A DNA stretch of 64,000 bases. Origin: Winogradskya humida. GTDB taxonomy: Bacteria; Actinomycetota; Actinomycetes; Mycobacteriales; Micromonosporaceae. A program made the translations under genes and the position numbers. How positions within the stretch are numbered: position 1 is the stretch's first letter; each line of letters opens with the position of its first letter. The stretch lies in contig NZ_BOMN01000065.1 in the NCBI RefSeq assembly GCF_016862215.1, positions 1 through 64,000 of the forward strand. Direction: 5' to 3'. Below are positions 8,160-16,328 of this stretch, one piece after another. Under the pieces are notes generated by a model, which was given only the letters and a program-made list of their open reading frames with translations, ran no database searches and was not told the DNA's origin.

Positions 8160-8900
8160 CAGGGCGTCCGGGCGGTCCAGCGGGACGATGTGCCCGCAGT
8201 TGTCGAGCAGTTCGCCGCGCAGGTCGTCGGTGACGGGTCCGAGCTGGCGGTGCAGCCGTTCCCCCACGACGTTCCCGCCGATCGCGAGCGTCGGCACCCG
8301 GAGCCGCCCGGCCGCCCGGATCAGCTCAGCGTTCCCCGTCATCTCCCGGTAGAAGCCGAACCCTGCCTCCAGCCGCTCCTTCCCGCTGTAGGCACGCACG
8401 AACGCCTCCCGCAGTGAAGTGTCGGTTACGCTGCGCAGGAACCAGCCCAGATATTCCGCCTCGCGGCCGGCCAGCACGGTTGCGGGCAGCGAGGGCACCG
8501 CGTGAAAGCCGAACCACCACGGCGGCGTCTCGAACCCGCCCGGCAGCCCGGGAAGCGTCCCCTCCATCAGCACCAGCCGCGTCACCCGCTCGGGATGCCG
8601 CGCGGCCAGCAGGAACGCGGTCGGCACCGACGCGTCGATCGCTACGATCTCCGCGCGTTCCACCCCCAGCGCGTCCAGCAGGCCGAGCACATCGTCTGCC
8701 AGGGTCGCGGCGTCGAAACCGTCGACGGCCGGTGCGCTCTCCCCGAGCCCGCGCAGGTCCGGTGCGATAACCGTGCGACCCGGCAGGTCCAGCGTCTCCC
8801 AGACCCGCCGGGTGTGCGGCCACCCGTGCAGCGCAACGATGGGCGGCCCCGAACCCCGTACGGTCGTCTCCAGTTCGGTCCCGTTCGTCGCGATGCGCAT
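8136..8900 (-). CDS. Alpha/beta hydrolase, epoxide-hydrolase or dehalogenase-like
   Basis: This is a cytoplasmic alpha/beta hydrolase of 254 residues from ATG 8900. An upstream in-frame start at 8924 would run through the operator-like repeats. The oxyanion motif HGWP (25-28) is typical of epoxide hydrolases and haloacid dehalogenases. The nucleophile elbow reads VAIDASV, placing aspartate D89 where most esterases have serine. That fits the aspartate-nucleophile branch, although the usual GHDWG sequence is missing. The C-terminal histidine is probably in LDNCGHIVPLDRP. It is divergent from an HxlR regulator across 55 bp, the usual layout for a regulator and its target. Confidence 0.8.
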   Translation of the reverse strand: MRIATNGTELETTVRGSGPPIVALHGWPHTRRVWETLDLPGRTVIAPDLRGLGESAPAVDGFDAATLADDVLGLLDALGVERAEIVAIDASVPTAFLLAARHPERVTRLVLMEGTLPGLPGGFETPPWWFGFHAVPSLPATVLAGREAEYLGWFLRSVTDTSLREAFVRAYSGKERLEAGFGFYREMTGNAELIRAAGRLRVPTLAIGGNVVGERLHRQLGPVTDDLRGELLDNCGHIVPLDRPDALSALLSDG

Positions 8901-8914
8901 AGAAAAACCTCTCC

Positions 8915-8941
8915 CGGTTACCATCGGTTACCTGGTCAACC
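8915..8941. promoter_or_regulatory. Probable HxlR operator repeats
   Basis: CGGTTACC occurs at 8915-8922 and 8925-8932, exactly 10 bp apart (one helical turn). A GTCAACC follows at 8935-8941, giving a GGTT...AACC dyad. The array sits between the divergent hydrolase and HxlR starts, so both promoters could be controlled by HxlR dimers. The protein-site pairing is inference. Confidence 0.55.
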
Positions 8942-8955
8942 TTGGAGATCAAGCC

Positions 8956-9375
8956 ATGACAGATCAAGAACGCACTCCACGGGTACGAGGTGAGCGCGGG
9001 GTAACCGGCGACCTCTTCGACCCCGCCTGCGCCACCCGTCAACTCCTCGACCGCATCGGCGACAAATGGACGTCAATGCTGGTCAAAGTGCTGACGGAGG
9101 CACATCCGACCGAGCGCGGATTCGCGGAGCTACGCCGGGCCATGCCGGGGATCTCGAACAAGATGCTGTCCCAGACCCTGCGCAACCTGGCCCTCGACGG
9201 CCTGGTCCTCCGGCGCGTGGAACCCTCGATCCCGCCGCGCACCTACTACTCCCTCACCCCGCTGGGCCTCTCCCTGGACGCCCCGCTGGCCGCCGTCCGA
9301 GCCTGGGCCGAAGCCAACATGGCCACCATCGACGACGCTCGCCGCAATGCGACCGTGGGGGAGGCAGCCGGTTAG
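8956..9375 (+). CDS. HxlR-family transcriptional regulator
   Basis: This is a 139-residue winged-helix regulator. The conserved HxlR core is visible: CATRQLLDRIGDKWTSMLV, then FAELRRAMPGISNKMLSQTL and LVLRRVEPSIPPRTYYSLT, the last being the wing. HxlR proteins usually respond to oxidants, aldehydes or other small molecules and control a divergent enzyme gene, here the hydrolase at 8136-8900. ATG 8956 has GGAG at 8944-8947. A single N-terminal cysteine (DPACATR) sits where redox-sensing members have theirs. The stop overlaps the convergent lipoprotein gene by four bases. Confidence 0.9.
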   Translation: MTDQERTPRVRGERGVTGDLFDPACATRQLLDRIGDKWTSMLVKVLTEAHPTERGFAELRRAMPGISNKMLSQTLRNLALDGLVLRRVEPSIPPRTYYSLTPLGLSLDAPLAAVRAWAEANMATIDDARRNATVGEAAG

Positions 9376-10154
9376 CGCTGCGCCTCGTCGCAGGAGAAAC
9401 CGTCCTTCACCAGGGAGTACGCCTGGTCCTTGGGCATGATCGAATCGCCGGTGGTCACCTTGCCGTTCGTGGCGGACCGCCCGCCGTCATGCAGCTCGAT
9501 CACCGTGGTCTGCACCCCGTAGCCATCGCCCTGGGGCGCCGCGCGCAGCCCTTCCAGCACGAAACCCCGCGCACCCCGGCCGCACCCGACACCCGTGCCC
9601 GGCTTCCGGAAACCGTTGTCGAACGTGTACTGCGAGCCCTGGACGTTCTTCGTGACGACGATCGCGCAGTCGACCAGCGCGAACAGGTACGAGGTGCGCG
9701 GGCCGTCGAGCAGGATCACCGCGTTGCCGGAGCTGTCCACGAACGAACGGGCGCCGAGCTGGCCGCCCTCCGAGACGCTGAACTTGGTGCTGATCGTCCG
9801 GCCGCTGGAGGTGCGTACACCCATCGTCGCGTCGTCGTCCGCCAGGAAGAACACGTCGCCCTTGCCGTCGCCGTCCAGGTCCGCGGTCGAGGTCCGCTTC
9901 GCCCCGGCCGGCACCGCAACCTTGTTGACGGCGCACCCCTGCCCGGCGGTGGGATCCCCCTTACCCGAGTCCCCGTCGTCCGTGTCCTTCGTGGGGGCCG
10001 GGCCGATCGAAGAAGCAGCCGAGGCACTGGCCGGTGGCGCGGGCGGGGCCGAGGCGGGGGCGGATGACGTGCTGGTGTGAGCGGCGCATCCGGTGAGTGC
10101 CGCGAGCCCCAGCGCGCCGGAGGTGACGAGGGCGGGCAACCTGACGCTTCGCAT
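9372..10154 (-). CDS. Lipoprotein with DxDGDGxxD calcium-type motif
   Basis: This exported lipoprotein has 260 residues. The signal peptide ends in the lipobox LTGC, followed by a long Ala/Pro/Ser linker (about 25-60). The globular part contains TADLDGDGKGDVFFLADDD, a calcium-binding loop like those in FG-GAP/VCBS or dockerin-type repeats, but only one copy is present. Several cysteines (GCAVNK, VDCAIV, GVGCGRG, FSCDE) could form disulphides. Function is unknown. The ATG at 10154 begins a classic MRSVRLPALVTSG signal; in-frame codons farther upstream lie in the neighbouring gene. Confidence 0.8.
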   Translation of the reverse strand: MRSVRLPALVTSGALGLAALTGCAAHTSTSSAPASAPPAPPASASAASSIGPAPTKDTDDGDSGKGDPTAGQGCAVNKVAVPAGAKRTSTADLDGDGKGDVFFLADDDATMGVRTSSGRTISTKFSVSEGGQLGARSFVDSSGNAVILLDGPRTSYLFALVDCAIVVTKNVQGSQYTFDNGFRKPGTGVGCGRGARGFVLEGLRAAPQGDGYGVQTTVIELHDGGRSATNGKVTTGDSIMPKDQAYSLVKDGFSCDEAQR

Positions 10155-10236
10155 ATGTGAACCCTTTCCAGGACCATGATTTCCTGGAAAACGGTAAACG
10201 AGCCGATATTCCGCTTGATCCCAGGTTCGTGCCGGA

Positions 10237-10614
10237 TCAGCGCGGCGGCAGCGCGGCGCGCAGGAGCTCGTGCAGGCTGTCGGTGCAGCGGAGCAGCATG
10301 TGGGCGACCTCGTCGAACATCTCGGGGTTGCGGCGGCCGTTCTCCTGCCACAGTCCACGCAGCACCGACTGGCTGATGGCGAGCTGGGTCGCCGCGCCCT
10401 CCACGATGCCGATGAGGTCTTCGCGGTAGGCGGGCGGCGCGAAGACGACCGCTCCGCGCGCCGCCCGCAGGGGCTCACCGGGGGTGGCGAAGACCGCCGC
10501 CGCGTCGCCGCCGGCGCGGTCCGCGCCGATCCAGGCGAGCAGATGCTCGAGCTCGGTCGCGGCCACCGTCATGCGGCCGATCGCGGCGAGGGTCTCCACC
10601 GGCAGGGTCTGCAT
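10237..10614 (-). CDS. Small helical protein of unknown function
   Basis: This 125-residue protein is predicted mostly alpha-helical, with no signal peptide or membrane segment. It opens MQTLPVETLAAIGRMTVAATELEHLLAWIGA and ends LHELLRAALPPR. The opening resembles helical proteins that pack as homodimers, but no family is recognised with confidence. The ATG at 10614 was preferred over an in-frame start at 10659, whose first 15 residues look non-coding. It lies 82 bp upstream of the lipoprotein gene on the same strand. Confidence 0.6.
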   Translation of the reverse strand: MQTLPVETLAAIGRMTVAATELEHLLAWIGADRAGGDAAAVFATPGEPLRAARGAVVFAPPAYREDLIGIVEGAATQLAISQSVLRGLWQENGRRNPEMFDEVAHMLLRCTDSLHELLRAALPPR

Positions 10615-10695
10615 GGCCAAGACCTTATCGCCGCAAACCCGGTGAATCGAACCGGCCAACGCCCGTGTGACGACCGGGCCCGCCGCAGCCCGGCC

Positions 10696-12918
10696 TCAGT
10701 CGTCAGACAGTCCTTGAGCCTGCGTCCACGAGTGCCGGCCGATGACCCGGACGGAGTCCAGGGCGTGCAGCTGGCCGTCGGCGCCGAGGAGGCGAACGTG
10801 TGCGTCCTCCGGAAGGTGGACGGTCGAGCCGGTGGCCAGCGGCAGGATGTGGATCGTCAGCTCCGCGCCCGGGTGGTAGCCCGCGTCGCGCAGGTTGACG
10901 AGCCAGCGGGCGCCGTCCCAGAAGCGGTCGGTGGCCGTGCGGCCGTCGACGCGCAGTTCGGCGATGTCACCGGCCCAGGTGATCTCGATCAGGGCGTCGA
11001 GGCCGGCGTCGGCGGCCCAGTCGGGCAGGTCGACGCGGTGGACGGCGGCGAGCTCGGCGAAGACGTCCGGCGTGGGTGCCGACTGACGGCCGTCGTGCTT
11101 TCCGTACGCGACCGGCACGGCATTACCCGCGGGACGGAGCTCCGTGATCCCCGCGTCCCCGATCCCGGTGATGAACGGGCCGGCCGGGGGTGCCAGGGGC
11201 AGATCGGTGAACGTACGGGCGGCCGGGTCGTAGACGTGCACGGTCGGGGTCGCCGCCGAGCGGGCGCTCACCACGCCGTCCGGGCCCCAGGTCAGCTCGT
11301 CGGCGCTGAGCAGCAACCGGCGGCCGCCGTCCTCGCAGACCCACGCGATCTGCGCGGTCGACGCGTCGAGGACGAGCACGTCCAGCGACGGGGTGACGCC
11401 GACCGGGCTGAGGCCGGGGGTCAGGGTGCGGATCTCGCCGCCGATCGAGATCTCCACCTCGATGCCCTCGGCCGCGGTCAGCACCAGGGTCGGGACGTCA
11501 CCCGGGAGCACGGTGAGCGCGGAGGCGGTCGCGTAGTCGAGGCCGTATTGGCGCAACGGCCACCTGGCGAGCGTACCGAAAGGAATGTCCGCAGGCCGGG
11601 ACGGCAGTAGCAGGGTGGTCTCGTCGCCGAGGGTGACCTCGAACTGAGCGTTCCTGTAGGTCGGCAGGGGCACGTGCGGCTGGTGCCAGGAGACGAACAG
11701 GAAGCCGCTGTCGCCGTCGGAACGCAGCGCCCAGCGCAGGGTCCCGGTGTCCTCGACGCCGTTCGGGCGCACCTCGGGCAGGCTCGACGGCATCTCGGCC
11801 AGCGAGGAGCCGAACGCGGCGAGGAACGCGTGCTGGCGGCGCAGTTCGGCGTAGCTGTCCGATGCGACACCGGACTCGCCGAGCGGGGCGTGGAAGTCGT
11901 AGCCGAGCCGCTGCATGTCGTTCGGGTATCCCGTCGCGTGGGACTCCTGCACACCCTTGTCGCTCGGCGGGTTCGTGCCGCCCGCGTACATGTAGTAGCC
12001 CTGCCAGGCCGAGCCGTTGCCGATCTTGCAGTGGGCGACGGTCGCGACGTCGAGACCGGACGGGCGGGGGCGGCGGTGGTAGGCCGTGCCCATGCCGCCG
12101 GCAAGCTCGCAGGTCGCGGGTGGGAAGAGGGCCGACGGGGTGCGCGGGCCGCCCGCCGCGGCGTCGATGTTCTGCGCGCGGCGCACGTCGGCACCGATGC
12201 CCGGGTCGTCCCAGACGTGCGAGAAGAAGTAGTGATCGCGGAACGTCGGGTCCCAGGGGGCGTCCGAGTCGACCCAGAAGCCGTCGCCGTACCCGCCGTA
12301 CAGCGGCAGGACCTCCTCGGCGGGCAGGTCGGCGCCGCCCCATGCCGTGGCGGTCCAGAGCGGCGCGCTCATCCCGGCCTCGCGGGCCAGCCGCTTGAGC
12401 GTGACGAGGTGTCCGGGCTGGTCGTAGAGCTCGTTCTCGAGCTGGATGCCGAGCACCGGGCCGTCGGGTGAGCAGCGGCCGTCGAGGTTGCCGGCGAGCT
12501 GACCGAACCATTCACGGACCATGTCCAGGTACGCGGGGTCGTCGGTCCGGTGGCGTACCGGCGCCTCCTGGACCCAGTCGGGGAACCCGCCGTTGCGGCT
12601 CTCCGCGTGGACCCACGGGCCGATCCGCATGATGACGTCCAGGCCGGCCTCGACGCAGGCGTCGACAAACGCCGCCACGTCGAGATTGCCGTCGAAGCGG
12701 GGCTCGCCGCGGTGCTCGACGTGGTGCAGCCAGAACACGTAGCTGGCCACAACGGTCACGCCGCCGGCGCGCATCTGCCGCAGCCGCTCGGCCCAGCGCT
12801 CGCGCGGAACCCGGCTGTAGTGCAGCTCGCCGGAGATCGGCACGACCGGCACACCGTCACGGATGAGGTAGCGGTTGGTCAGTTCGACACCGGGGCGTAC
12901 GTCCTGCTCGTTGCTCAT
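10696..12918 (-). CDS. GH35 beta-galactosidase
   Basis: This is a 740-residue enzyme without a signal peptide, so it probably acts in the cytoplasm on imported galacto-oligosaccharides. The N-terminal TIM barrel has the GH35 hallmarks ISGELHYSRVPRERW, GGVTVVASYVFWLHH, MRIGPWVHAESRNGG and QLENELYD, where E163 is the probable acid/base. C-terminal beta domains follow. The ATG at 12918 begins MSNEQDVRPG. The gene faces away from the sugar ABC importer and shares its operator region, which makes it part of the galactan locus together with the GH53 galactanase at 17432. Confidence 0.92.
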   Translation of the reverse strand: MSNEQDVRPGVELTNRYLIRDGVPVVPISGELHYSRVPRERWAERLRQMRAGGVTVVASYVFWLHHVEHRGEPRFDGNLDVAAFVDACVEAGLDVIMRIGPWVHAESRNGGFPDWVQEAPVRHRTDDPAYLDMVREWFGQLAGNLDGRCSPDGPVLGIQLENELYDQPGHLVTLKRLAREAGMSAPLWTATAWGGADLPAEEVLPLYGGYGDGFWVDSDAPWDPTFRDHYFFSHVWDDPGIGADVRRAQNIDAAAGGPRTPSALFPPATCELAGGMGTAYHRRPRPSGLDVATVAHCKIGNGSAWQGYYMYAGGTNPPSDKGVQESHATGYPNDMQRLGYDFHAPLGESGVASDSYAELRRQHAFLAAFGSSLAEMPSSLPEVRPNGVEDTGTLRWALRSDGDSGFLFVSWHQPHVPLPTYRNAQFEVTLGDETTLLLPSRPADIPFGTLARWPLRQYGLDYATASALTVLPGDVPTLVLTAAEGIEVEISIGGEIRTLTPGLSPVGVTPSLDVLVLDASTAQIAWVCEDGGRRLLLSADELTWGPDGVVSARSAATPTVHVYDPAARTFTDLPLAPPAGPFITGIGDAGITELRPAGNAVPVAYGKHDGRQSAPTPDVFAELAAVHRVDLPDWAADAGLDALIEITWAGDIAELRVDGRTATDRFWDGARWLVNLRDAGYHPGAELTIHILPLATGSTVHLPEDAHVRLLGADGQLHALDSVRVIGRHSWTQAQGLSDD

Positions 12919-13021
12919 CGCCGGACGGGTAAGCGGTTCTACCCACGGAGAGTGCCGGACGGACAAAAGCTGGGGCCGCGATGGGTGATCGGTCGCCAAC
13001 GAAGGGTCCCTCCGCTTGAGG

Positions 13022-13039
13022 CCTGTAACCGGTCACAGG
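13022..13039. promoter_or_regulatory. LacI-type operator, site 1
   Basis: The 18-bp near-palindrome CCTGTAACCGGTCACAGG has a central CG and one asymmetric position pair. Its 17-bp core recurs exactly at 13111-13127. It lies about 100 bp upstream of the GH35 start and between the two divergent galactan promoters. Binding by the LacI protein encoded at 16329 is inferred. Confidence 0.75.
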
Positions 13040-13061
13040 CGTGTGGTCGGAAGATACACCC

Positions 13062-13076
13062 CGTTAACCGGGTTGA
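13062..13076. promoter_or_regulatory. Weaker LacI-type half-symmetric site
   Basis: GTTAACCGGGTTGAC is a 15-bp near-palindrome with one mismatch, midway between the two stronger operators and related to them in its AACCGG core. It may be an auxiliary site, or chance. Confidence 0.3.
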
Positions 13077-13084
13077 CGCAAGGT

Positions 13085-13127
13085 CTTGACATGGCCGTAA
13101 ACGAGCATCACTGTAACCGGTCACAGG
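13085..13127 (+). promoter_or_regulatory. Promoter and LacI-type operator, site 2
   Basis: TTGACA (13085-13090) is a consensus -35. The -10 region about 18 bp downstream is overlapped by the 17-bp operator CTGTAACCGGTCACAGG (13111-13127), identical to the core of site 1. Repressor bound there would block polymerase. The importer operon starts 56 bp further on at 13183. Confidence 0.65.
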
Positions 13128-13182
13128 CACTCCACCGGACGTCCTTCTCCGGTGGGGGTTGCCTTCCGATCGAGGAGGATCG

Positions 13183-14484
13183 ATGAAAAAGGCACTCGTC
13201 GGCGTATTCGCCGCATCCCTTCTGCTCCTGGCGTCCGGCTGCAGCGGCAGCGACGACTCCGACACCGGCTCCGATGCCGGTGGCAAGGTCGACCTGACGT
13301 ACTGGACCTGGACCCCGAACATGGACAAGGTCGTCGAGACCTGGAACGCCGCCAACCCGAACATCCACGTGACCGTGAACAAGCAGGACGGCGGCGACCC
13401 GGCCGTCACCAAGCTGCTCACGGCGATCAAGGCCGGCAGCGGTGCGCCGGACGTCATGCAGGCCGAGTACCAGAAGGTTCCGACCCTGGTCTCGGCGGAC
13501 GCGCTCGCCGACATCAAGGACGAGGCCGGCTCGCTCAAGGACAAGTTCCCCGAGTCCAACTGGAATTCGGTCACTCTCGGCGGCGACTCCGTCTACGCGG
13601 TGCCGCAGGACAACGCCCCGCTGATGTTCTTCTACCGCAAGGACGTCTTCGACAAGCTGAAGATCGCCGCGCCGAAGACCTGGGACGACTACGCGGCGGC
13701 AGCCAAGAAGATCCACGCCGCGAACGCGAAGCAGTACCTCGGCACGTTCTCCGCGACCGACGCCGGGCTGTTCACCGGTCTCGCCCAGCAGGCCGGCGCC
13801 TCCTGGTGGGGCATCAACGGCGACACCTGGTCGGTCAACATCAACGACGCCGCGACGCAGAAGGTCGCCGGCTACTGGGGTGGCCTCGTGCAGGAGGGCT
13901 CGGTCCTCAACACCCCGATGTACACCCCGGAGTGGAACGCGGCACTCAACGACGGAACGCAGGTCGGCTGGGTCAGCGCGGTCTGGGCGCCCGGCGTGCT
14001 CGAGGGCAACGCCGCCAGCACCAAGGGCAAGTGGGCCGCCGCCCCGATGCCGCAGTGGGACACCGCCGCTCCCAAGACCGGCAACTGGGGTGGCTCCGCG
14101 ACCGCGGTGACGACCCAGAGCAAGCACCCGAAGCAGGCCGCCCAGTTCATCCAGTGGCTGAACACCGATCCGGCCGCGATCAAGCTGCTGGCGAGCCAGG
14201 CGAACGTCTACCCCGCCGCGATCGACTCGTCCGCGGCGCTGACCAGCCCGCCGGCGTTCTTCGCGGACCAGGCGGACTTCTACACGCTCGCCTCCGACGC
14301 CGCGAAGATCGGTAACCCGTTCACGTACGGGCCCAACGTCAACGTCGCGTACAGCGCCTTCAACGACGCGTTCGGCAAGGCCGCCGAGTCCAAGCAGAGC
14401 GCGCAGTTCACCGCGGCCCTGGCCACGATGCAGTCGCAGACCGTCGACGACATGAAGAACTCCGGCTTCAAGGTCGCCGGATGA
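13183..14484 (+). CDS. Sugar ABC transporter solute-binding lipoprotein
   Basis: This is the extracytoplasmic sugar receptor of a carbohydrate uptake importer (433 residues). A type II signal peptide ends in LLASGC, where the cysteine is lipidated. The mature protein starts with DLTYWTWTPNMDKVVETWN and contains YAVPQDNAPLMFFYRKDVFDK and the late GGSATAVTTQSKHPKQAAQF, as in MalE/MsmE-type family 1 receptors. GAGGAGG (about 13172-13178) is a strong ribosome binding site. The stop overlaps the first permease (ATGA). By context with GH35 and GH53 the ligand is probably a beta-1,4-galacto-oligosaccharide. Confidence 0.92.
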   Translation: MKKALVGVFAASLLLLASGCSGSDDSDTGSDAGGKVDLTYWTWTPNMDKVVETWNAANPNIHVTVNKQDGGDPAVTKLLTAIKAGSGAPDVMQAEYQKVPTLVSADALADIKDEAGSLKDKFPESNWNSVTLGGDSVYAVPQDNAPLMFFYRKDVFDKLKIAAPKTWDDYAAAAKKIHAANAKQYLGTFSATDAGLFTGLAQQAGASWWGINGDTWSVNINDAATQKVAGYWGGLVQEGSVLNTPMYTPEWNAALNDGTQVGWVSAVWAPGVLEGNAASTKGKWAAAPMPQWDTAAPKTGNWGGSATAVTTQSKHPKQAAQFIQWLNTDPAAIKLLASQANVYPAAIDSSAALTSPPAFFADQADFYTLASDAAKIGNPFTYGPNVNVAYSAFNDAFGKAAESKQSAQFTAALATMQSQTVDDMKNSGFKVAG

Positions 14485-15467
14485 CCACGGTGCCTGCGAT
14501 CGAGCAGCCCGCCACGGAGAGGTCCGCCGCCGTTCCCACGGCGGCGGGCCGCCCCCGGCGCCGCAGCCACAGTCGGCGCGCGGGCACCCCGTACGCGTTC
14601 CTCGCCCCCGCCATCGTGCTGTTCGTGGCGTTCCTGGGCGCACCCATCGTCTACGCCGCGTACCTGAGCCTGCGCAAGGTGAAGGTCTCCGGGCTGGGCC
14701 TCGGCTCCGGCTCGCGCACCGAGATCTGGGCCGGCCTGAGCAACTACGCCCGCTCGCTGACCGACCCGGAGTTCCTGCCCAGCGTCGGCCGGATCGGCGC
14801 GTACGGGCTGATCGTCGTCCCCGTCATGCTCGGGCTCGCGCTGCTCTTCGCCCTGCTGCTCGATGCGGGCCGGACGAAGGTCGGCGGCTTCACGCGTACG
14901 GCCATCTTCCTGCCCTATGCCGTGCCCGCCGTCGTGGCGTCCCTGCTCTGGGGTTTTCTCTACCTGCCCCGGGTCAGCCCGATCAACGACGTCCTCGAGG
15001 GCATCGGCGTCGGCTCCCCGAACCTGCTCGGCTCGTCGTGGATCCTCTACGCGGTCGCCAACATCGCGGTCTGGGGTGGCACCGGCTTCAACATGATCGT
15101 GCTCTACACCGCACTCAAGGCGATCCCCCAGGACATGTACGAGGCGGCCCGGCTCGACGGCGCCACGGAGATCCAGATCGCCTGGCGCATCAAGATCCCG
15201 ATCATCGCGCCCTCGATGGTGATGACGTTCGTCTTCTCGCTGATCGCGACGCTGCAGGTCTTCGCCGAGCCGATGACGCTGCGCCCGCTCAGCAACACCA
15301 TCTCGTCCACGTGGACCCCGCTGATGAAGGTCTACCGGGACGCCTTCACGCGGGACGACATCTACTCGGCGGCGGCGACCTCGGTCATCATCGCCCTCGC
15401 GACGTTCGCGCTCTCCTTCGGCTTCCTCAAGCTCGTCGGGTCGCGCGCCTTCCGGCAGGAGGACTGA
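14481..15467 (+). CDS. Sugar ABC transporter permease (MalF/UgpA type)
   Basis: This 328-residue membrane protein has six predicted transmembrane segments after a basic N-terminus (PRRRSHSRRAGTPYAFLAPA). The EAA loop that contacts the ATPase is at YEAARLDGATEIQIAWRIKIPI. It pairs with the next permease. No ATPase gene is present in the operon, so a shared MsiK-type ATPase encoded elsewhere must energise the importer, as is common in actinobacteria. Both ends overlap neighbouring genes (ATGA before, TGATG after). Confidence 0.92.
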   Translation: MTTVPAIEQPATERSAAVPTAAGRPRRRSHSRRAGTPYAFLAPAIVLFVAFLGAPIVYAAYLSLRKVKVSGLGLGSGSRTEIWAGLSNYARSLTDPEFLPSVGRIGAYGLIVVPVMLGLALLFALLLDAGRTKVGGFTRTAIFLPYAVPAVVASLLWGFLYLPRVSPINDVLEGIGVGSPNLLGSSWILYAVANIAVWGGTGFNMIVLYTALKAIPQDMYEAARLDGATEIQIAWRIKIPIIAPSMVMTFVFSLIATLQVFAEPMTLRPLSNTISSTWTPLMKVYRDAFTRDDIYSAAATSVIIALATFALSFGFLKLVGSRAFRQED

Positions 15468-16309
15468 TGGCGGTTTTGGTAAAAAAGCGCAGCTCCACCG
15501 CCACCATCCTGCTGCTTCTCGGCGCGCTGTACTGCCTCGCGCCCGTGCTCTGGGTGCTGGTCGCCGCGAGCAAGAGCTCCACCGAGCTGTTCTCGACGTT
15601 CACGTTCGCGCCGAGTACGCACCTGTTCGACAACATCGCGGACCTGTCGAACTACCGCGACGGCCTCTACTGGCGCTGGATGGCGAACACCGCGCTCTAC
15701 GCCGGCGTCGGCGCGCTCGCGTCCACGTTCGTGTCGGCGATGGCGGGCTTCGCGCTGGCGAAGTTCCAGTTCCCCGGCAAGAGCGTCGTGTTCAACATGG
15801 TCCTCGCCGGTGTGCTCGTGCCGGGTGTCATCCTGGCGATCCCGCAGTACCTGCTGCTGGCCAAGGTCGGGATGACGAATTCCTACTGGTCGGTGCTGCT
15901 GCCGAGCATCATCAGCCCGTACGGCATCTATCTCGCCCGCATCTTCGCCGCCGCGGCCATCCCCAACGAGGTCCTCGAGGCCTCCCGCGTGGACGGCGCC
16001 GGCGACTGGCGCACGTTCGTCACGGTGGTGCTGCCCATGATGCGCTCCGGGCTGGTGACGGTGTTCCTGTTCCAGTTCGTCGCCGTGTGGAACAACTTCA
16101 TGCTGCCGTACATCATGCTCGGCAACGACAAGTTGTTCCCGATCACGGTCGGGCTCAGCGGCCTGCTCAACCAGGGCGCGCAGCAACCGTCGATGTACAC
16201 GTCGGTGGTGACCGGGGCACTGCTGTCGATCGTGCCGCTCATCGCGCTCTTCCTGGCCCTGCAGCGTTACTGGCAGGTAGACCTGGCGTCCGGCGCGGTC
16301 AAGGGCTGA
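15467..16309 (+). CDS. Sugar ABC transporter permease (MalG/UgpE type)
   Basis: This is the second inner-membrane permease, 280 residues with six predicted membrane spans. The first is at TILLLLGALYCLAPVLWVLV. The EAA loop reads NEVLEASRVDGAGDWRTFVTVVLPMM. The C-terminus (LALQRYWQVDLASGAVKG) is typical of the family. The start overlaps the previous stop by one base. The LacI gene follows after 19 bp, so the regulator is probably co-transcribed with the importer. Confidence 0.92.
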   Translation: MAVLVKKRSSTATILLLLGALYCLAPVLWVLVAASKSSTELFSTFTFAPSTHLFDNIADLSNYRDGLYWRWMANTALYAGVGALASTFVSAMAGFALAKFQFPGKSVVFNMVLAGVLVPGVILAIPQYLLLAKVGMTNSYWSVLLPSIISPYGIYLARIFAAAAIPNEVLEASRVDGAGDWRTFVTVVLPMMRSGLVTVFLFQFVAVWNNFMLPYIMLGNDKLFPITVGLSGLLNQGAQQPSMYTSVVTGALLSIVPLIALFLALQRYWQVDLASGAVKG

Positions 16310-16328
16310 GAGGCGAGAGGTGACCTCT

